Positions 17,096-25,047 of a stretch of 64,000 bases of DNA are shown here, piece by piece. Position 1 is the first letter of the stretch. Every line of letters begins with the position of its first letter. The position numbers and the translations under genes were made by a program. The notes beneath the pieces were generated by a model. The model saw only the letters and a program-made list of their open reading frames with translations. It searched no databases and was not told the origin of the DNA. The DNA is from Natrinema salifodinae (GTDB lineage Archaea > Halobacteriota > Halobacteria > Halobacteriales > Natrialbaceae), in contig NZ_FOIS01000003.1 in NCBI RefSeq assembly GCF_900110455.1, forward strand, positions 451,491 to 515,490. The letters are read 5' to 3'.

Positions 17096-18762
17096 TGGCG
17101 GTCGCGTCGGCGACCGTCGCGACGCTGGAACTTCGCCGGACGATTCGAGCGGTCGCCGGTAACCGAACGAGACTGCTCATGATGGTGGCCGTCGCCCTGT
17201 TCGCGCTCGGGCCGATCACGGCCGTCGGCGTGCTCCTCCTCCCGACGCTCGGCGAGGAGGTCGCCGCCGGAGCGATCAGTGCGGACGCCGCCGCGACGGT
17301 CACCGAGTACGTCACCGGCGGCGTCGCGGTCGTGTGGCTGTTCCTCGTCTTCATGGTCGTCACGCGGACGATCACGACCGTCGCGGACGTCGACGAACCG
17401 GCCTTCCTGCTGCTGTCGACGTCGACCCGGAACGCCGTCGTCGGCGTCGTCGCCGCCGAGGCCGCGCTCTTCGCGATCTTTCTGCTCCCGGTCACGGTCG
17501 TGCTCGCCGTCGCGTTCGCGTCCGGTGCGGGCACGGCGCTCCCGGTGCTCGTCGCCCCGCTGCTGGTCGTCCTCCTGCTCGTGACCGCCGTCCCCGTCGG
17601 CTTCCTCGTCGGCGTCTGGGCCCGCCATCTGCTCACCGTCTACGAACCGATCGCCCGGTACCGAACGCTGCTGTTCGCCGCGTTCTGGATCGCCTACTTC
17701 GGCGCGATCACGACCGGCGGGTTCGATACGGTCATGAGCGCGCTGTTCACCCAACTGCAGGCCAGTCCGCTCGGCTGGCCGGGTCACCTGCTCGCACTCG
17801 GCATCCCCGGCTTCAAGCCGTCGACGACCGGTATCGCGGGCGCGCTCGCCGGTTCGGCGCTCGTCGCGGGGGGCGCGCTGGCCGCGGCCGTTCCGTCCGC
17901 GCAGCGCCACTGGTTCGCCGACCCGGCCCGAACAGGGGACGACGAAATCGCCGACGAGACGTTCTCTGACCGGCTCGCCGGCCTCCTCTCCGGGACGGGA
18001 ACGGTCTCCCGGCCGGTCCGCACGGTGACGGTGACCGCGATCCGCCGGACGAAGCGCGCGCCGATCCGCCTGGCCTACGTCGGCTACCCGCTGCTCGGAG
18101 CGCTCGGCTTTATCCAGCAGGTCGTCGAGATGGGGACGATCCCGCCGTTTCTGTCCGCCCTGCTCTGTCTGTACGTTGCCTGGGCGGCCGGCGCGCTGTT
18201 CACGCTCAACCCGCTGGGCGACCTCGGGCCGGCGCTGCCCGCCGTCGTAACCTCGACGCTCACCGGTCGCCAGGCGATCCGCGGGCGCGTTCTCGCCGGC
18301 GCGCTCGTCGGCGTCCCGCTCGCGCTCGTCGTCTCGTCGCTCGTCGGCGTCGTCAGCCCGCTCTCGCTCGAGCGGACTCCCGTCCTGATCGCCGCCACCG
18401 CCGTCGGCGCGGTCGCGGCGCCGGCCCTGGCGACCGGCATCGGCTCGGCGTTCCCGCGCTTCGGCAGCGTCAACGTCACCAACAACCGCGAGGCGGTGAT
18501 GCCGAGCAAGACGGCCTTCGTCGTCTACACGCTCGCGATCGCGCTCCCCGCAATCGCCGCCACCGTCCTCTATCTCGACGCGCCGGACGCGATCGCCGGA
18601 ATCGTCGCGGCCGTCTCCGCGGGGACGCCAGGCCCCGAAGTGACGGTCCCCGTCCGCGGGATCACCGTCGCGGCCTGGACGGTTCTCGTGGCCGGCCTGA
18701 TCGCCCCGCTGGTCTCCTACCGGTACGCGGTCGAGCGGTTCGACTGGTACGCATTGGAGTGA
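17095..18762 (+). CDS. ABC-type permease, multi-pass membrane protein
   Basis: A 555-residue membrane protein with about twelve hydrophobic segments in two halves, separated by a hydrophilic region near residues 275-320 (WFADPARTGDDEIADETF). Each half begins with a short amphipathic stretch with a Leu-Arg-Arg type motif (TLELRRTIRAV, TVTAIRRTKRAP), as in large ABC-2-like export permeases. Its neighbour is the divergent ABC ATPase. The start is well supported: GAGGTGAT ends 5 nt before the ATG. Substrate unknown; export of a lipid, peptide or ion would all fit. Confidence 0.72.
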   Translation: MAVASATVATLELRRTIRAVAGNRTRLLMMVAVALFALGPITAVGVLLLPTLGEEVAAGAISADAAATVTEYVTGGVAVVWLFLVFMVVTRTITTVADVDEPAFLLLSTSTRNAVVGVVAAEAALFAIFLLPVTVVLAVAFASGAGTALPVLVAPLLVVLLLVTAVPVGFLVGVWARHLLTVYEPIARYRTLLFAAFWIAYFGAITTGGFDTVMSALFTQLQASPLGWPGHLLALGIPGFKPSTTGIAGALAGSALVAGGALAAAVPSAQRHWFADPARTGDDEIADETFSDRLAGLLSGTGTVSRPVRTVTVTAIRRTKRAPIRLAYVGYPLLGALGFIQQVVEMGTIPPFLSALLCLYVAWAAGALFTLNPLGDLGPALPAVVTSTLTGRQAIRGRVLAGALVGVPLALVVSSLVGVVSPLSLERTPVLIAATAVGAVAAPALATGIGSAFPRFGSVNVTNNREAVMPSKTAFVVYTLAIALPAIAATVLYLDAPDAIAGIVAAVSAGTPGPEVTVPVRGITVAAWTVLVAGLIAPLVSYRYAVERFDWYALE

Positions 18763-18793
18763 AGAGCGCGGGTCCGCGCTGACGGCGGCGGGG

Positions 18794-19921
18794 CTACCGC
18801 TCCCCCGGCGCGACCCACTCTCCGTCGACGTAGCGCTCGACCGATAGCGGCTCCACACCGGAGACGACCGCTGAAGGCGATGCGAGGTCGGTCGCCGTCG
18901 CGTTCGTCTCGTTCCCGTCGTCCGCGTCGGCGGCCCCGACTCGGCGTTCGAGGATCGTCCCGCCGTCGCCGACCGCGACGTCGTACGTCGACCCGCTCGC
19001 GACGCCGTGCAGTTTCGTTTCGACCGACGTTTCGTATCGGCGCCACTGGCCCGCGGACTGTCGTTCGTACAGCGTCCCGCCGTCGCCGGCCGCGAGGCCG
19101 TCGTCCCCGTCGCGGTCGATCGCGCGGACGGCCCGGCGATCGCCGTCGACGACGTGGGGCGTCCAGCGGAACCCGTCGTAGCGGTAGACGATCCCGGAGC
19201 CGGCGGCGACGTTCACGTCCCGATCCCCCTGACTCGCGATATCGAAAAACGCGCCGCCTGCGAAGTCGATGCCGATCTGCTCCCAGGTCTCTCCGCCGTC
19301 GGCCGTCGCCGCGACGAACTGGCTCGTGCTGCAAACGTGCCCCGCTTCCCGAGCGTGATAGTCGATGCCAGGAATCGTCGATCCGCCGCCGGGCTCGGTC
19401 ACCTCCGCGTACCGGATCGCGCCGTCGTCCTGTCGGACGCCGACGAGGAGTTCGCCGGAGCCGTTGACGAAGTAGAGGCGCTCGTTCTCGCCCGCGGCCC
19501 CGCGCACGGCGCAGTCCTCCCAGGTGCTCGTCTTCCCCTGCGGCGCGGAGTAGTTCGTCAACGTCTGGCTCTCGACGTCGTACTCGCCGATGACGCCGCT
19601 CCCGCCGACGAACCAGACCGCCCGCCCGTCGTCGGTGGCGTCGATCCCGGTCAGGCGGCGGCTCCGGGCCTGCGGGCCGTAGGCGACGACGGTCTGCCAG
19701 CCGTCGTCCCGCCTGGCGAGGACGTTGCCGTCGGCGCCGACCGCGAACGGCCCCGCGGCGGTATCGACGGCGTCGGCGAGCGCTTTCCCGGTCGGAGACT
19801 CGGCTTGCTCCCACTCGTCGTCGTCCGATTGGACGGCCGCCGCCGAACCGACGGCGAGGACGCTGCCGGCCGCGGATGCTGTCGCGAGTCGAAGGACGTC
19901 GCGTCGTGTGTGGTCGGACAT
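18794..19921 (-). CDS. Tat-exported Asp-box / WD40-like repeat protein
   Basis: The ATG at 19921 gives 375 residues beginning with a twin-arginine signal (TRRDVLRLATASAAGSVLAV; Arg 6-7), ending near residue 30. The mature part is a chain of short beta repeats, including an Asp-box-like TADGGETWEQI, GDGGTLYERQ and GDGGTILERR, which suggests a beta-propeller of the BNR/YCF48-like kind. The final 60 residues are Asp/Asn/Thr-rich. Such propellers usually serve binding or assembly outside the cell; no catalytic residues are evident. It is divergent from the Tat-exported subtilase, and the shared 248-bp spacer holds a repeated motif. Confidence 0.75.
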   Translation of the reverse strand: MSDHTRRDVLRLATASAAGSVLAVGSAAAVQSDDDEWEQAESPTGKALADAVDTAAGPFAVGADGNVLARRDDGWQTVVAYGPQARSRRLTGIDATDDGRAVWFVGGSGVIGEYDVESQTLTNYSAPQGKTSTWEDCAVRGAAGENERLYFVNGSGELLVGVRQDDGAIRYAEVTEPGGGSTIPGIDYHAREAGHVCSTSQFVAATADGGETWEQIGIDFAGGAFFDIASQGDRDVNVAAGSGIVYRYDGFRWTPHVVDGDRRAVRAIDRDGDDGLAAGDGGTLYERQSAGQWRRYETSVETKLHGVASGSTYDVAVGDGGTILERRVGAADADDGNETNATATDLASPSAVVSGVEPLSVERYVDGEWVAPGER

Positions 19922-19958
19922 CGCGACCCGGAGTACCGGCTGGACGAACAAAAGGAGG

Positions 19959-19985
19959 GACGGTATTATAGCCGACTATACCGTC
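19959..19985. promoter_or_regulatory. Inverted repeat with TATA in the divergent spacer
   Basis: Arms GACGGTAT (19959-19966) and ATACCGTC (19978-19985) are 8-bp perfect complements with an 11-bp spacer that contains the decamer TTATAGCCGA (19966-19975). The same decamer recurs at 20131-20140, just before the subtilase start. The inverted repeat overlaps the place where the promoter of the minus-strand gene should be, so it could be an operator. Confidence 0.35.
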
Positions 19986-20169
19986 TCTACCGCCGATATA
20001 CTCGATCTCACGTCGGTCGATTGCTTCGGGGGTCGGGGCCGTCGGCCTGGTCCGCGCTCGTCCACTCGTCACCGTTCCTGTACTCCGTCGGTTCTCTCTC
20101 CGAATCACGCTTCGAGAACGTGAGGAAAGGTTATAGCCGATGGAATGGTAGCGGGTCGTGATCCTCACA

Positions 20170-21546
20170 ATGAGTGGTGTTATCAATCGACGGACGTTAC
20201 TTCGGAGTATCGGTGCGGGAAGTGTTACGCTTACGTTCGCGGGGCTCGCGAGCGCGGACGGCGAGACGAGATATCTCGTCCGAACCGGAGACGAGGGCGC
20301 GGAACGACGGCTCCGCCGGCGCGAATTCGCCGTCGAACACCGGCTCGCCGACGGTGCGGTGCTCGTCGTGACCGGACCGGACGACGCGGTCGACGAACTC
20401 GAGGGAATCGCCGGCGTCTCGAGCGCTGCGCCGGACTTCGCGTTCGAACTCGAGGCGCCGGAACTGTCGGAGCCTGCCCGCGTCGACCCGGATAGCGGGA
20501 ACGGAAACGCGAACGAGAACAGCAACGGACCAGGCGATTCGAACGGGTCCGGTTCCGAAACCGAGGACGGAGCGGACGACGAGCCGGCGCTGTTCGACGG
20601 CCAGTGGGACAAACGCGTCACGGAAGCGCGGTCGGCCCACGAGCGGGCGACCGGCGAGGGACGCCGGCTCGCGATCGTCGACACCGGCGTCGATCACACC
20701 CATCAGGACCTGGGCAACGTAAACGAGGACGAGAGCGTGACGATATTCGACGGAGAGGTGACTCCTCACACCGGTGACGTCCACTACCACGGGACCCACG
20801 TCGCCGGCATCGCGGCGGCGACCGGCGCGGTCGGCGTCCTCGGTACGGCCCCGGACGCGGAGATCGTCTCGGTCCGGGTGTTCGCCGTCGAGGACGGCGA
20901 CCTCGTGGCCTACTTCGGTGACATCCTCCTCGCGATGGCGTACGCCGCGGCCGTCGACGCCGATGCGGCGAACGCGAGCATCGGCACGGCACCGATCCCG
21001 CCGCAGGGCAACGCCGAGCAGTACCGCCGCATCATGGAACCGGTCGTACAGAGCGTTACGGCGGCGGGGACGCTGCTCGTCGGCAGCGCCGGCAACGACG
21101 ACGCAAACCTCCAGCAGGGCGGCCGCTTCACCCTGCCGAACAGCCTAGCCGGCGTGACGAGCGTCAGCGCGACCGGGCCGAACGACGAGCGGACGTTTTA
21201 CTCGAACTACGGCACCAACGAAATCGACGTCGGCGCGCCAGGCGGCGGCTACGAGACGGCGGCGAAAACCGGAAGCGAGGACGAGAACGAAGTCGAGCGG
21301 CCGTACCCGACGAATCTCGTGCTTTCGACGGTCCCCGGCGACGGGTACGACTGGCTGGCCGGGACGTCGATGGCGGCCCCGCAGGTCACCGGAACCGCGG
21401 CGCTCGTCCGCGAACGCCGGCCGGACGCGCCGGCGAACCGAGTGGAGCGAGCTATCGCGGCCGGGGCCGACCTGGTCGACGGCGGCGGCGATCCCGATCT
21501 GGGCGCCGGTCGGCTCAACGCGAACGACGCGCTGGACGGGGTGTGA
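20170..21546 (+). CDS. Tat-exported subtilisin-like serine protease (halolysin type)
   Basis: An S8 family protease of 458 residues from the ATG at 20170. It has a Tat signal (NRRTLLRSIGAGS, Arg 7-8), an I9-like propeptide (about 35-95), an Asn/Gly/Ser-rich linker (about 105-135) and the catalytic domain (about 145-455). The triad is Asp171 in AIVDTGVDH, His210 in HYHGTHVAGI and Ser400 in GTSMAAPQVTG; Asn309 in GSAGND is the oxyanion-hole residue. Haloarchaeal halolysins leave by the Tat route after folding and mature outside the cell. There is no C-terminal extension of the type some halolysins carry. A GTG four codons upstream is possible but less likely. Confidence 0.94.
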   Translation: MSGVINRRTLLRSIGAGSVTLTFAGLASADGETRYLVRTGDEGAERRLRRREFAVEHRLADGAVLVVTGPDDAVDELEGIAGVSSAAPDFAFELEAPELSEPARVDPDSGNGNANENSNGPGDSNGSGSETEDGADDEPALFDGQWDKRVTEARSAHERATGEGRRLAIVDTGVDHTHQDLGNVNEDESVTIFDGEVTPHTGDVHYHGTHVAGIAAATGAVGVLGTAPDAEIVSVRVFAVEDGDLVAYFGDILLAMAYAAAVDADAANASIGTAPIPPQGNAEQYRRIMEPVVQSVTAAGTLLVGSAGNDDANLQQGGRFTLPNSLAGVTSVSATGPNDERTFYSNYGTNEIDVGAPGGGYETAAKTGSEDENEVERPYPTNLVLSTVPGDGYDWLAGTSMAAPQVTGTAALVRERRPDAPANRVERAIAAGADLVDGGGDPDLGAGRLNANDALDGV

Positions 21547-21625
21547 GAAAGTAAGGACGTGAAATAGCGATAGAATATCGGCCGGAGCGATCGGTGCGGC
21601 CGGCGCAACCGGAAGCGAGCGGGGC

Positions 21626-24600
21626 TTACTCCGCGTCGCCCCACTCGGCCTGCTCACGCGGCCGGTCGGTCACGGCTGCAACCTCGAGTTCGCCCTCGAA
21701 GCTCTCGAGGGCCTCGAGGTAGGCTTCGGCGCTTGCTTCGGTCGAGAGGTACGGGATCTCCTCCTCGACGGCCATCTCCAGGGAGTCGCGGTCGCGGCTG
21801 ACGACGAAGTCGATCTTCCCCTCGCGGATGGCCTGCGGGACGTCGTCGAAGGTCTCGACGTCGAAGTGGTCGCCGAAGCCGTCGATATCGAGGTCGACGA
21901 CGGCGGTGCCCTCGCCGACGGCGTTGCCGGCGGCCTGCTGGGCCTTCCAGTAGGCGGTGCCGAAGTCGCTGGCCGTCCCCATCACTTCGCCCGTGGACTT
22001 CATCTCGGGGCCGAGACGCGGGTCCGAACCCGGCAGGCGGTCGAACGGCAGGACGACCTCCTTGATCGAGGTGTGATCGGGGATCTGCTCCTCGGCCTCG
22101 AGACTGGTCAGGGTCTCGCCGGCCATGACCTGCGCGGCGAGCTTGGCGATCGGGACGCCGGTCGCCTTCGAGACGAACGGGACGGTCCGCGAGGAGCGCG
22201 GGTTGGCTTCCAGAACGTACACTTCACCGTCGCGGACGGCAAGCTGGACGTTCAGCAGCCCCTTCGTCTTCAGCGCCTCGGCGATGTCCTCGGTGACCTC
22301 GCGGACGCGCTCTACGGTGTCCTCGGCGAGCGAGCGCGGCGGGATCATGCAGGCGGAGTCGCCGGAGTGGATGCCCGCGCTCTCGACGTGTTCCATGATG
22401 CCGCCGATGAGCACGTCGCGGCCGTCGGCGACAGCGTCGACGTCGAGTTCGACCGCGTCCTCGAGGAAGTCGTCCACCAGGATCGGTTTATCCGGACTCA
22501 CGCGGACGGCCTCCTCAATGTAGGTCTCCAGTTCCTCGTCGTCGTAGACGACGTCCATCGCGCGACCGCCGAGCACGTAGGACGGGCGCACGAGGACGGG
22601 GTAGCCGATGTCGTGGGCCAGCTGCAGGGCCTCCTCCTTCGAGACGGCCGTACCCCCGTCGGGCTGGGAGATACCCAGTTCGTCCATGAGGGCGTTGAAG
22701 CGGTCGCGGTCCTCGGCCAAGTCCATCGCCTCGACGGAGGTGCCCATGATCTCGCAGTCGAGTCCGCGGCGCTCGAGTTCGTCCTCGAGCGGTTCGCCGA
22801 TGTTGACGGAGGTCTGGCCGCCGAACTGGACCATCACGCCGTCGGCCCCGGTGGCTTCCGCCACGTCCGCGACCTCCTCGGCCGTGATCGGCTCGAAGAA
22901 CAGCCCGTCGGAAGTGTCGTAGTCGGTCGAGACCGTCTCGGGGTTGTTGTTGACGACGTGAGCGTCGATCCCGAGTTCGCGCAGCGCGCGGACCGCGTGG
23001 ACCGAACAGTAGTCGAACTCGACGCCCTGGCCGATGCGGATCGGACCGCCGCCGACGACGATCACACTCTCGACGTCGGGGTCGACCTCGAGCTCGCCCG
23101 CGGCGGCCTGGCCCTCGTAGGGGCCGGTTTCGAACTCGTTCTGGCGCGCGGAGTAGTAGTACGGCGTCTCGGCCTCGAACTCGCCGGCGCAGGTGTCGAC
23201 CTGCTTGTAGGTGCGGCCGGGCACCTCCTGCTCGACGGTGTCGACGTCCGCGCCCGCGGTCGCGGCGATCGTCGCGTTGGTGTGGCCGGCGATGGCGGCC
23301 TCCGTGAAGTCGCCCTCCTGTGCAGCGCGGGTCGACTCGGCGATGCGCTGGTAGCGCTCGGTGTACCACTCGAAGATGCCTGTCAGCTCGACGACCTCGT
23401 CGACGGTATAGCCGCGCTCGAAGGCCTCGAACATCGCGTACGGACGGTCCGGCGACGGGCGCTCTAAGTACCGCTCCTCGAGTTCCTCGTCGCTGACCTC
23501 GTTCCAGACGACGTCGGGCTCGTACTCCGAGGAGCGAAGCGCCTTGAGCAGCGACTCCTCGAAGCTGCGGCCGATAGCCATCGCCTCGCCGGTCGACTTC
23601 ATCGCCGTCGTCAGCTCGAAGTCGACGTCGTCGAACTTGTCCTTGGGCCAGCGCGGGACCTTCGTAACCACATAGTCGATCGCGGGCTCGAACGCCGCGG
23701 TCGTCTCGCCGGTGATCTCGTTTTCGATCTCGTGGAGGCGCTTGCCGAGCGCGACCTTCGCGGTCACGCGGGCGATCGGATAGCCCGTCGCCTTCGAGGC
23801 GAGCGCGGAGGAGCGGGAGACCCGCGGATTGACCTCGACGACGCGGTACTCGCCGCCAGGCGTGCCGTCGTCGCGCCAGGCGAACTGAATGTTACAGCCG
23901 CCCTGGATGCCGAGTTCGCGGATGACATCAAGCGCCGCGGTGCGCATCTCCTGGTGGCCCTCGTCAGGGACGATCTGGGAGGGCGTGACGACCGTCGACT
24001 CCCCGGTGTGGATGCCCATGGGGTCGATGTTCTCCATGTTGCAGATGATGATACAGGAGTCGTCGGCGTCGCGCATGACCTCGTACTCGTACTCGACCCA
24101 GCCGGCGATGGACTCGGTGATGAGGACCTCGCTGTTCCGGGAGAGGCGCAGCCCCTTACGGACGCGCTCGAGGAGTTCGTCCATCTCCTCGACGACGCCC
24201 GATCCGCTCCCGCCCAGCGTGTAGGTGGTACGGGCGATGACCGGGAGGCCGCCGACCTCCTCGACGGCCGCCGCGACGCGCTCGCGCAGGTCGTCCTCGG
24301 TCAGTTCGGTGACCGACTCGTCCTCCTCGAGCGAGATCGTGGTCGATCCGGGGACCGGTTGGTCGATCTTCTCCATGCGCTGGCGGAAGAGGTCGCGGTC
24401 CTCCGTCGCGTAGATCGTGTCCAGCGGCGTCCCCATGATGTCGACGTCGTACTCATCGAGGACGCCCTCCTCGGCGAGTTCGGCGGTGACGTTCAGTCCC
24501 GTCTGGCCGCCCAGGCCGGCGATGACCCCGTCGGGGTTCTCCGCCCGGATGATCTCGGCGATGGCGTCGGTCGTGATCGGCTCGATGTAGACCTCGTCGG

Positions 24601-24802
24601 CCATCTCCGGATCGGTCATGATCGTCGCAGGGTTCGAGTTCACGAGGACGACTCGGGCGCCTTCCTCCTGCAGCGCCCGGCAGGCCTGGGCGCCGGAGTA
24701 GTCGAATTCGGCGGCCTGGCCGATCTGGATCGGGCCGCTCCCGATCAGCAGGATCGTGCGTCCGTCCCCCGTCTCGCCGTCTGCGGCGGTGTCCGTACTC
24801 AT
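21626..24802 (-). CDS. carB: Carbamoyl-phosphate synthase large subunit
   Basis: CarB makes carbamoyl phosphate from ammonia, bicarbonate and two ATP for arginine and pyrimidine synthesis. The 1058-residue protein has the two duplicated halves, each with a PreATP-grasp motif (LLIGSGPIQIGQAAEFDYSG near residue 15 and VIVVGGGPIRIGQGVEFDYC near 570) and an ATP-grasp domain (EVNPRVSRSSALASKATG, EANPRSSRTVPFVSKATG). The end is the MGS-like allosteric domain (about 940-1058). The N-terminus and length are normal. carA is not adjacent and is not in the window, so the subunits are encoded apart. Confidence 0.97.
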   Translation of the reverse strand: MSTDTAADGETGDGRTILLIGSGPIQIGQAAEFDYSGAQACRALQEEGARVVLVNSNPATIMTDPEMADEVYIEPITTDAIAEIIRAENPDGVIAGLGGQTGLNVTAELAEEGVLDEYDVDIMGTPLDTIYATEDRDLFRQRMEKIDQPVPGSTTISLEEDESVTELTEDDLRERVAAAVEEVGGLPVIARTTYTLGGSGSGVVEEMDELLERVRKGLRLSRNSEVLITESIAGWVEYEYEVMRDADDSCIIICNMENIDPMGIHTGESTVVTPSQIVPDEGHQEMRTAALDVIRELGIQGGCNIQFAWRDDGTPGGEYRVVEVNPRVSRSSALASKATGYPIARVTAKVALGKRLHEIENEITGETTAAFEPAIDYVVTKVPRWPKDKFDDVDFELTTAMKSTGEAMAIGRSFEESLLKALRSSEYEPDVVWNEVSDEELEERYLERPSPDRPYAMFEAFERGYTVDEVVELTGIFEWYTERYQRIAESTRAAQEGDFTEAAIAGHTNATIAATAGADVDTVEQEVPGRTYKQVDTCAGEFEAETPYYYSARQNEFETGPYEGQAAAGELEVDPDVESVIVVGGGPIRIGQGVEFDYCSVHAVRALRELGIDAHVVNNNPETVSTDYDTSDGLFFEPITAEEVADVAEATGADGVMVQFGGQTSVNIGEPLEDELERRGLDCEIMGTSVEAMDLAEDRDRFNALMDELGISQPDGGTAVSKEEALQLAHDIGYPVLVRPSYVLGGRAMDVVYDDEELETYIEEAVRVSPDKPILVDDFLEDAVELDVDAVADGRDVLIGGIMEHVESAGIHSGDSACMIPPRSLAEDTVERVREVTEDIAEALKTKGLLNVQLAVRDGEVYVLEANPRSSRTVPFVSKATGVPIAKLAAQVMAGETLTSLEAEEQIPDHTSIKEVVLPFDRLPGSDPRLGPEMKSTGEVMGTASDFGTAYWKAQQAAGNAVGEGTAVVDLDIDGFGDHFDVETFDDVPQAIREGKIDFVVSRDRDSLEMAVEEEIPYLSTEASAEAYLEALESFEGELEVAAVTDRPREQAEWGDAE

Positions 24803-25047
24803 TTGTCTTGTCGGATCGGAGTTCGCACATCGTAATAAGCCCCACGATACAATACGATTCTCGAAACGGTTTTTCGAATTTCGAACCCGATCGCGAATCC
24901 CGACGGTTCGGCGGCGATCTCGACGGTGTCGTTACCGATCGTGGACCGCGGGTGAGAATACCATTCGCTAGCGTCGCTCGGTCGCTCTCATGGGTGAAAC
25001 GGCCACATTCCTTATGGTACCACTCACCGACTGTTGAAAGAGATCCG

